Source of the DNA: Sphingopyxis sp. YF1
GTDB taxonomy: Bacteria; Pseudomonadota; Alphaproteobacteria; Sphingomonadales; Sphingomonadaceae
Direction of reading: 5' to 3'
Length of the DNA stretch: 64,000 bases
NCBI RefSeq assembly: GCF_022701295.1
Contig: NZ_CP033204.1
Coordinates: forward strand, 620,001 to 684,000
Shown here: in pieces, positions 50,007 through 56,869 of the stretch
Numbering within the stretch: position 1 is the first letter of the stretch
How the letters are laid out: every line of letters begins with the position of its first letter
Program-made: the position numbers and the translations under genes
The notes under the pieces: model-generated
Database searches by the model: none
Told to the model about the DNA's origin: nothing
Seen by the model: the letters and a program-made list of their open reading frames with translations, nothing else

Positions 50007-51476
50007 GTGGACATCAGCATCGAAATCGGAACCGACGGCACGGGCCGGGCGGTGCACGTCAATGTGCAGGAACTGCTGGCGACGCGCCTGCTGGTGCAGG
50101 GCAATTCGGGGTCGGGCAAATCGCACCTGCTGCGCCGCCTGCTCGAACAGAGCGCCGATATGGTGCAGCAGATCGTCATCGACCCCGAGGGCGATTTCGT
50201 CACCCTGGCCGATGCCCACAGCCATGTCGTCGTCAACGCCGGCGACTATAACGAGCGCGAGATCGCGGCGATGGGCGCGCGCATCCGCGAACATCGCGCG
50301 TCGGTGGTGCTCAGCCTCGAGACGCTCGACATCGAGGCGCAGATGGGCTGCGCTGCGGTGTTCCTCAACGCGCTGTTCGATGCCCCGCGCGAGCACTGGT
50401 TTCCCGCGCTGGTCGTCGTCGACGAGGCGCAGATGTTCGCACCGACCGCTTCGGGCGACGTGTCCGACGCGGTGCGTCGTGCCAGCCTGAGCGCGATGAC
50501 CAACCTGATGTGCCGCGGACGCAAGCGCGGGCTGGCCGGTGCGATCGCGACGCAGCGGCTCGCGAAGCTCGCGAAGAACGTCGCCGCCGAGGCGAGCAAT
50601 TTCCTGATGGGGCGCACCTTCCTCGACATCGACATGGCGCGCGCCGCCGACCTGCTCGGCATGGAGCGCCGTCAGGCCGAGTCGATCCGCGACCTCGAAC
50701 GCGGGCATTTCCTGGGGCTGGGCCCCGCGATCGCACGCCGCCCGGTGTCGGTGCGGATCGGCGCGACGCAAACCTCGACGCGGATGGGCACGCACGGGTT
50801 GTTGCCGCTGCCCGCCGCCGAGCCGGTCGAGATGCGCACGATGCTGTTCGCCGAACTCGAAGCCGCGCCCCCGCCGCCGCCGCCGCCGGTCCCACCCCCC
50901 GTCGCTGCGGGTGAAGTGCTGCGTCAGATCGCCGAGCAGGACGAAGATGCGAGCTCCAGCGAGGGGCTGCTGTTCCCCGAGCTGGCGCCTGGCGCGCCCG
51001 ACGCGGCCGAGGTCGACGCCGCGGTGACCGATGCGCTGCGCGAAATGCTGGCCGACCCCGACGCGGCCTTTCATCCCGAAGCCTTTCTCTATCAGGATTT
51101 TTCGGTGCGCTGCCGGATGCAGAAACTGCCGCGCGTGCCGCTCGACCTCGCCGCCTTTCGCCGCCGCTTTGCGCTGGCGAAGGGCGGGGTGTTCGACCAC
51201 GCCGAGCCGCGCTGGCAGGAGGCGCTCGATGCCGCGTCGCGCCTGCCCGACGATGTGCTCGCACCCTTCCTGCTGATCGTGCGCGCGGCGATGGACGGCG
51301 AACCCTGTCCCGACGACGACGCGCTGGGCCGCGCCTATGGTACGCGTTCGCCGGGGCGTGTGCGCCGGCTGGTCGAATATATGGAGCGGCTGGGCGCGGT
51401 CGTTGTGCGATCCGATTTCGGCGGCCGGCGGTCGATCGGCATCCCGCTGCTGGGGCTGACCACCGAAGCCGAGTAG
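50007..51476 (+). CDS. HerA-like P-loop ATPase (DUF87 family)
   Basis: A 489-residue ATPase of the HerA/VirD4-like group. Walker A GNSGSGKS (about residues 33-40), Walker B ALVVVDEAQMF (about 133-143), and TQR sensor region AIATQRLAKLAK. A Pro-rich linker (seven consecutive prolines, PPPPPPPVPPP) around residue 290 separates a second, more variable domain (about 330-489). HerA proteins translocate DNA, typically with NurA nuclease; no NurA gene is nearby. GTG 50007 has a weak ribosome-binding site. Confidence 0.88.
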   Translation: MDISIEIGTDGTGRAVHVNVQELLATRLLVQGNSGSGKSHLLRRLLEQSADMVQQIVIDPEGDFVTLADAHSHVVVNAGDYNEREIAAMGARIREHRASVVLSLETLDIEAQMGCAAVFLNALFDAPREHWFPALVVVDEAQMFAPTASGDVSDAVRRASLSAMTNLMCRGRKRGLAGAIATQRLAKLAKNVAAEASNFLMGRTFLDIDMARAADLLGMERRQAESIRDLERGHFLGLGPAIARRPVSVRIGATQTSTRMGTHGLLPLPAAEPVEMRTMLFAELEAAPPPPPPPVPPPVAAGEVLRQIAEQDEDASSSEGLLFPELAPGAPDAAEVDAAVTDALREMLADPDAAFHPEAFLYQDFSVRCRMQKLPRVPLDLAAFRRRFALAKGGVFDHAEPRWQEALDAASRLPDDVLAPFLLIVRAAMDGEPCPDDDALGRAYGTRSPGRVRRLVEYMERLGAVVVRSDFGGRRSIGIPLLGLTTEAE

Positions 51477-51483
51477 GCGGGGT

Positions 51484-51930
51484 TTATCGTTCGATCTTGG
51501 TCGCGAGGATCACCGAGGTCGTGGTGCGTTCGACCCCGTCGAGCAGGCCGACGTCGTCGATCAGTTCGTTGAGCTGAACGCCGTCCTCGGCCTCGAGCAT
51601 CGCGATAATGTCATATTCGCCGCTGATCGCGTGGATTGCCTGCACCTGCGGCAGCGCGGCGAGTGCCGTTTCGACTTCGCGGTGAAAGCGCGGCAGCGTC
51701 TTGATCATCATATGCGCGCGGACGCGGCTGGCGGCGAAGGCGGTGCCGAGGCGGACGGTGTATCCCGCGACGACATCGGCATCCTCGAGCCGCGCGAGGC
51801 GCGCGTAGATCGCACCGCGCGAGATGGCCAATTCCTTGGCGAGCTGGGCGATCGTCTGCCGCGCGTCGTCGCGCAGCAGGGTGAGCAGGCGTTCGTCGAT
51901 CTCGTCGAGACTGACGCCCCCGCTCGCCAT
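51484..51930 (-). CDS. Lrp/AsnC-family transcriptional regulator
   Basis: A 148-residue feast/famine regulator. An AsnC-type helix-turn-helix (about residues 8-60, LAKELAISRGAIYARLARL) is followed by the RAM ligand-binding domain (about 65-140, HAISGEYDIIAMLEA). RAM domains bind amino acids such as Asn, Leu or Arg. The start is coupled to the stop of the cyanophycinase-isoaspartyl peptidase gene (TGATG at 51930), so it is made with that enzyme and probably controls the locus in response to Asp, Asn or Arg. Confidence 0.92.
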   Translation of the reverse strand: MASGGVSLDEIDERLLTLLRDDARQTIAQLAKELAISRGAIYARLARLEDADVVAGYTVRLGTAFAASRVRAHMMIKTLPRFHREVETALAALPQVQAIHAISGEYDIIAMLEAEDGVQLNELIDDVGLLDGVERTTTSVILATKIER

Positions 51931-53870
51931 CAGTCGGCCAGCTTTTCGTCGGCGAAGATCGCGGTTTGTGGAGCCTCCCCGGCGCGCATGCGGCCGCGAT
52001 ACATGCCGAGGTCGTTGATGGCAAAGGCGGGATCCCCGTCGGGCCCCATCGCGATCAGGCCGCCGTCGCCGCCGATCGCGCCGACCGCCATGATCGTTTG
52101 CTGCGCCGCATCCTTCAGGCTTTCGCCCTTCCACGCGACGCGGTCGCAAACCTGGCGCGCGGCGCTTTCGCGGATGAAATATTCGCCCGACCCGGTCGCC
52201 GAAACCGCGCACTGGCCGTTTTTGGCATAGGTGCCCGCGCCGATCACCGGCGAATCGCCGATGCGGCCCCATCGCTTGCCGGTCATGCCGCCCGTCGAGG
52301 TCGCGGCGGCGAGATGGCCGTCGGCATCGAGCGCGACCGCGCCGACGGTGCCGAACAGATGCGTCGGATCGATCGCCGCCGCCTGCTTCTTGCGCCAGGC
52401 GAGCAGACCCTGCCAGCGCTCCTCGGTGCGGAACCAGCTGGGGTCGACCTGTTCGAGCCCCTGTTCGACTGAGAAACGGTCGGCGCCGTCGCGCGCCAGC
52501 ATGACGTGCGGGCTCCGATCCATCACCGCGCGCGCGAGGTCGATCGGGTGGCGAGTGCGCGTCACTCCGGCGACCGCGCCGGCCTTTTGCGTCTTGCCGT
52601 CCATGATCGCGGCGTCGAGTTCATTCTTGCCCTCGGCGGTGAAGACCGCTCCGCGACCGGCGTTGAACAGCGGGTTGTCCTCGAGCACGCGCACCGCCGC
52701 GGCGACCGCGTCGAGCGCCGCGCCGCCCTTGTCGAGCACCGCGCCGCCCGTGCGCAGCGCTTCGTCCAGCCCGGCGCGATAGGCCTTTTCCTTTTCGGGC
52801 GCGAGCGAACCGCGCTCGATCACCCCGGCTCCGCCGTGGATCGCGAGCGACCAGCGCGGGACTTCGGCGATCGCGCCGGCACGCGCGGCGTAGTTGCGCA
52901 CGAACACCGGATTGTCGACGCGGCCCGAGGGCAGGTGGATTACCGAGCCCGGACCGACGCCCGTGACCTTGACGCGCGGCGCGTCGAGCGGGCGGCCGGC
53001 GGTCGCACCGCGCAGCCCGGCGCCGTCGACGACCCAGGCATAGCCGTCGGGCGCGGTCGCATAGATGCGCCCGCTGCCATCGGGTTCGACCGCGAGCGCG
53101 GCGCTTTCGTCGACGCCGAGGCCGAGCATCGCGGGCAGCGCCGGATCGCGTCCGACCTGCGCCTTGGCGACGAAGGCGAAGAGGCGGCCGAGGCGTTCGC
53201 GTTCCTTGAAATGGGTGTCGGTGACGATGCCCTTCAAAAGCGCGAGATGGAGGAAATCGCCCTCGATCGTGTTGGCGGGGCCGAGCGGGTCGGCGAGCGC
53301 CTCGGGGCTTTTGATGCTGCCGTCGTCCATCGCGCCGTAGAGTTTTTCGCCCTGCATCGCGAGCCCGGCGCTGGTGCCGGCGAGCGGCTTGCCCGCGGCG
53401 ACATGCGCGTCGAGAATCTCGTTCACCGGCGTGCCGCGCCAGTAGCGCACGTAGCGCGCCTGATCGCCGCCGGCGATGAAGATGCCGTCGGCCTTGCGCA
53501 GCCGGTCGAGGATCTTTTTGTCATACGCCTGCGACCGCGCGTGGAAGACGAAGATTTCGGTCGACTGGATGCCGCCGACCTCGTTGAAGAATTCCTCGCC
53601 GATCTCCTTTCCATAGGAAGCGCTGATCACGACGATATGGCCGTTTCCGGCCTTCCCGAAGAACCATTTCATCGAATCGACGTTGCGGTCGCCGCCGCCC
53701 ATCAGCAGCAGCCCGCCCGAAACGGGGCCGGGGGTGGGCGTATCGAGCTTGCCGAACACATAATGTTCGACCGGTTTTTCCTTCGCCGCCTTCGCCGCGG
53801 CGGGGGTCAGCGACAGCCCGAGCGCCGCAAACAGCGGCAGCAGCAATCCCCACAGGAGCGAACGCGACAT
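51930..53870 (-). CDS. Exported cyanophycinase-isoaspartyl peptidase fusion
   Basis: A 646-residue two-enzyme protein. A signal peptide (residues 1-27) directs export. Residues about 45-325 are cyanophycinase (S51): FIAGGDQARYVRYWRG (131-146), nucleophile Ser167 in GTSAG, DTHFKERERLGRLF (218-231) and GLGVDE. Residues about 338-640 are isoaspartyl peptidase/plant-type asparaginase: IHGGAG (345-350), DNPLFNAGRGAVF (398-410), Thr508 in GTVGAV as the Ntn nucleophile, and STGGMTGKRWGRIGDSP. Cyanophycinase releases beta-Asp-Arg dipeptides from cyanophycin, and the second domain would cleave them to Asp and Arg. A single polypeptide thus covers both steps. It is divergent from a TonB receptor gene. 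Confidence 0.92.
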   Translation of the reverse strand: MSRSLLWGLLLPLFAALGLSLTPAAAKAAKEKPVEHYVFGKLDTPTPGPVSGGLLLMGGGDRNVDSMKWFFGKAGNGHIVVISASYGKEIGEEFFNEVGGIQSTEIFVFHARSQAYDKKILDRLRKADGIFIAGGDQARYVRYWRGTPVNEILDAHVAAGKPLAGTSAGLAMQGEKLYGAMDDGSIKSPEALADPLGPANTIEGDFLHLALLKGIVTDTHFKERERLGRLFAFVAKAQVGRDPALPAMLGLGVDESAALAVEPDGSGRIYATAPDGYAWVVDGAGLRGATAGRPLDAPRVKVTGVGPGSVIHLPSGRVDNPVFVRNYAARAGAIAEVPRWSLAIHGGAGVIERGSLAPEKEKAYRAGLDEALRTGGAVLDKGGAALDAVAAAVRVLEDNPLFNAGRGAVFTAEGKNELDAAIMDGKTQKAGAVAGVTRTRHPIDLARAVMDRSPHVMLARDGADRFSVEQGLEQVDPSWFRTEERWQGLLAWRKKQAAAIDPTHLFGTVGAVALDADGHLAAATSTGGMTGKRWGRIGDSPVIGAGTYAKNGQCAVSATGSGEYFIRESAARQVCDRVAWKGESLKDAAQQTIMAVGAIGGDGGLIAMGPDGDPAFAINDLGMYRGRMRAGEAPQTAIFADEKLAD

Positions 53871-53928
53871 CGACCCATCCTTTCGTTTTCGAACGAGCGC
53901 GACGTTACAGAATGTCTACCGTGAATGA

Positions 53929-53956
53929 CAATATGATTTCCGATTCCATCATATTG
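53929..53956. promoter_or_regulatory. Perfect 9-bp dyad between the cyanophycinase and TonB receptor genes
   Basis: CAATATGAT (53929-53937), a 10-base spacer, then ATCATATTG (53948-53956). The spacing of the arms fits one turn of DNA, a typical two-subunit operator. It lies 58 bases before the cyanophycinase start and 105 bases before the receptor start. Binding by the co-encoded Lrp/AsnC protein is inferred. Confidence 0.6.
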
Positions 53957-54060
53957 ATTGAAATTATCGACGCTTTCTGGTGGGGTGGATGAAACATCCG
54001 GACGCGGCGCGTAGGGCATCGAGTCGGTCCGGACAAGATTCGGGCAGGATAAGGGGTTGT

Positions 54061-56820
54061 ATGATGACGAAATTCGACAAGCGGTCGGTTCGTGTGCTTT
54101 TGGCGATCGGCGTCTGCGCACCCGCGCTGGTCGCGCCCGCCTTTGCGCAGGAAGCGGGCAGCGCGGCTGACGCGGAGGAGATCATCGTCACCGGATCGCG
54201 CATCCCGACGATCCGCGACCAGGGGCCGTCGCCGGTCACGACGATCGATTCGGACGCGATCCGCGCCAACGGCTACACCAGCGTCCCCGACCTGCTTGCC
54301 GCGATGACGCAGAACAGCGGCGAGACGCAGAGCCCGCAATCGGGCAGCAGCGCCGACTTCACCCCCGGCGCGCAGCAGGTCGACCTGCGCGGGCTTGGCC
54401 CCAACCATACGCTGGTGCTGGTCAACGGGCGCCGCATCGCCGATTTTCCGCTGCCCTATATCGGCCGCAGCAACTTCACCGACATTTCGAACATTCCGGT
54501 CAGCCTGATCGACAAGGTCGAGATTCTGAGCGGCGCGGGATCGGCGATCTATGGTTCGGACGCGATCGCCGGGGTCGTCAACTTCAAGATGAAGGAAAAG
54601 CTCGACGGCGTCACGCTCGACTATCGCCACGGCCGCACCGAGCATGGCGGCGGGCTGTCGCACCGCTTCACCGCGACCGGCGGCTGGTCGTCGGGGCGCT
54701 TCAACATCGTCGGCGGGATCGAATATCTCGACCAGCGCCCGCTGTGGGCGTTCCAGCGCAGCATCCAGGACAGCACCGAGGATGGTCCGACGGCATCGAG
54801 TCGGGTGGCGCGGCGCACCTTCTATCGTGCCGATTACTGGGACGATTATATCACCCCGGAGGCCGGGACGTGCGAACGGCTGTCGGGCCTGAACATGGGC
54901 ACGATCCAGCAATATAACCGGCCGCGTTACGGCGATTTCTGCGGCAGCAAGGAATCGATCGGCTACGGCACGATCATTTCGGGCCGCAAGGGCTTCAACA
55001 GCTTCGCATCCGCATCCTACGAGCTGTCGGACAATGCCAAGCTGTTCGTCGATGCTCAGTTGGGGATCAGCAAGGTCCGGCTGATGTACGACGTCACGAG
55101 CTGGGCCTTCGAGCAGTCGTCGAGCAGCGCCGAAAATTATTTCTTCAACCAGTTCACCGACCAGATCGAGGATTGGGGGCGCCAGTTCACGCCGGAGGAA
55201 ACCGGCGGGTTCGAGATGCAGCGCAGCAAGCAGACGACGTACAGCATCACGCCGGGTATCCGCGGGAGTTTCGGCAAGAGCTGGGACTATGAATTGTCGT
55301 TCAACTACAGCCGCTACCAGTCGGTGGTGCGCTGGCCGCAGATCATCAACAGCAAGGCCAAGGATTTCTTCCTCGGTCCGCAACTGGGCATCGATCCCGA
55401 CAGCGGGTATCCGATCTTTAACGCCGACCCCGCCACGCGCCTCTATCGCGCGTTGACGCGCGCCGAATATGACAGCATCTCGGTCGATACCGTCTATCGG
55501 CCGTTCAGCTGGACGAGCAATGCGCAGGCGACGCTCACCAACGGCGAACTGTTCCAGCTCCCCGCGGGACCCGTCGGATTCGCAGCGGTCGCCGAATATG
55601 GCAAGCAGGGCTATAACCTCCGTCCCGATCCGCTCGCGCTCACCGACTATTATTACAGCTGGAAGGACAGCGACGGCAAAGGAAAGCGCAGCCACGCCGC
55701 GATCGGCGGCGAGGTGCGCGTGCCGGTGCTCGAATTCGTGACGCTGACCGGCGCGGGGCGCTACGACACCTTTGGTTTCGACAGCCGCAACGTCGACAAG
55801 TTCACATATAATGGCGGACTCGAAATCCGGCCGACAAACAGCCTGCTGTTCCGTGCTGCCTATGGCACAGCCTTCCGCGCACCCGATCTTCACTATCTCT
55901 TCACCGGACCGGGCAATGTCGAGGGCGGGGTCGCCGACTATTATCTGTGCCGCCGCGACGAGCCGGGCGTCGAGATCGAGGATTGCGAACGCGGCGATGA
56001 GGGTGTTGTCCTCAACCGCAACGGCAACCGCGACCTGAAGCCGGAAACGGGGCGGACGCTGACGGCGGGGCTCGTTTTTTCACCGTCGTCGCGGCTGCAT
56101 GTCTCGGTCGATTATTTCCGGGTGACGCTGGACAATCAAGTCAACGATCTCGACACGCGCAAGCTTGTGCGCGACGAAGCCGATTGCCGGCTTGGCGTGA
56201 CCGAGAATGGTGTCGCCGTCGATCAGAATTCGCCGACCTGCGTCGATGCCATCGCCCGGATCCAGCGCTTCAGCGGTGGTTCGCTGAACGAACGCATTTC
56301 GTCGATCCGGATCAACCCGATCAACGTCGCGCGCGAAAAGACGAGCGGGATCGACGTCGCCTTCCGCGGCACGCTGCCGACCAGCTTCGGCGATTTCACG
56401 CTGTCGCTGGCGCACAGCCATGTGTTCAAGCACAGCTTTGTCCAGTATCCGGGCGACCCGGTCGAGAACAAGCTGGCGGCCGACAGCGGCTATTACCTGC
56501 CGCGCGACAAATCGAACGGCAGCATCAGCTGGGCGCTTGACGGTTTGCGCCTGACGCTGTCGGGCACGCGGCTCGGCAAGCTGCCCAATTATGACGAGGA
56601 CGCCTTCATCAAGGCGAGCTATCTGTTCAACGCGACGATGCAGTACGACTTCACCGATCATCTGCGCGGGTCGCTGACGGTGAAGAACCTGTTCGACAAG
56701 ATGCCGGTGAAGGATCCGACCTGGTCGAGCTATCCCTATTACAACACCAGCTGGTTCGACAGCATCGGGCGCAGCGTCTACCTCCAGCTCACCTACAAGC
56801 TGGGCGGCGCGGGCCTGTGA
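54061..56820 (+). CDS. Large TonB-dependent outer-membrane receptor, likely for peptide/cyanophycin-derived substrate
   Basis: A 919-residue TonB-dependent receptor. Signal peptide MMTKFDKRSVRVLLAIGVC to about PAFAQ. Plug: EEIIVTGSRIPTIRDQG, VDLRGLGPNHTLVLVNGRR and VEILSGAGSAIYGSDAIAG. The barrel contains FRAAYGTAFRAPDLHYLF. AAGGGG lies 4 bases before ATG 54061 (7 before 54064). It belongs to the large receptor type abundant in sphingomonads, used for peptides, sugars or oligomers rather than siderophores. Divergent placement from the exported cyanophycinase fusion suggests it takes up cyanophycin fragments; this is inference. Confidence 0.88.
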   Translation: MMTKFDKRSVRVLLAIGVCAPALVAPAFAQEAGSAADAEEIIVTGSRIPTIRDQGPSPVTTIDSDAIRANGYTSVPDLLAAMTQNSGETQSPQSGSSADFTPGAQQVDLRGLGPNHTLVLVNGRRIADFPLPYIGRSNFTDISNIPVSLIDKVEILSGAGSAIYGSDAIAGVVNFKMKEKLDGVTLDYRHGRTEHGGGLSHRFTATGGWSSGRFNIVGGIEYLDQRPLWAFQRSIQDSTEDGPTASSRVARRTFYRADYWDDYITPEAGTCERLSGLNMGTIQQYNRPRYGDFCGSKESIGYGTIISGRKGFNSFASASYELSDNAKLFVDAQLGISKVRLMYDVTSWAFEQSSSSAENYFFNQFTDQIEDWGRQFTPEETGGFEMQRSKQTTYSITPGIRGSFGKSWDYELSFNYSRYQSVVRWPQIINSKAKDFFLGPQLGIDPDSGYPIFNADPATRLYRALTRAEYDSISVDTVYRPFSWTSNAQATLTNGELFQLPAGPVGFAAVAEYGKQGYNLRPDPLALTDYYYSWKDSDGKGKRSHAAIGGEVRVPVLEFVTLTGAGRYDTFGFDSRNVDKFTYNGGLEIRPTNSLLFRAAYGTAFRAPDLHYLFTGPGNVEGGVADYYLCRRDEPGVEIEDCERGDEGVVLNRNGNRDLKPETGRTLTAGLVFSPSSRLHVSVDYFRVTLDNQVNDLDTRKLVRDEADCRLGVTENGVAVDQNSPTCVDAIARIQRFSGGSLNERISSIRINPINVAREKTSGIDVAFRGTLPTSFGDFTLSLAHSHVFKHSFVQYPGDPVENKLAADSGYYLPRDKSNGSISWALDGLRLTLSGTRLGKLPNYDEDAFIKASYLFNATMQYDFTDHLRGSLTVKNLFDKMPVKDPTWSSYPYYNTSWFDSIGRSVYLQLTYKLGGAGL

Positions 56821-56827
56821 TCGCGAC

Positions 56828-56854
56828 GGCCGGCGCCGCTACGGGGCGCCGGCC
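56828..56854. terminator. Bidirectional hairpin between convergent receptor and kinase genes
   Basis: GGCCGGCGCC (56828-56837) and GGCGCCGGCC (56845-56854) form perfect 10-bp arms with a 7-base loop. It lies 8 bases after the receptor stop and 16 bases beyond the kinase stop. Confidence 0.6.
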
Positions 56855-56869
56855 GATCGGTGAAAGGCG

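Noticed and set aside
53905..55893. A 662-codon frame antisense to the TonB receptor
   Set aside because: Shadow of a receptor gene with clear plug and barrel motifs; no start context or family.
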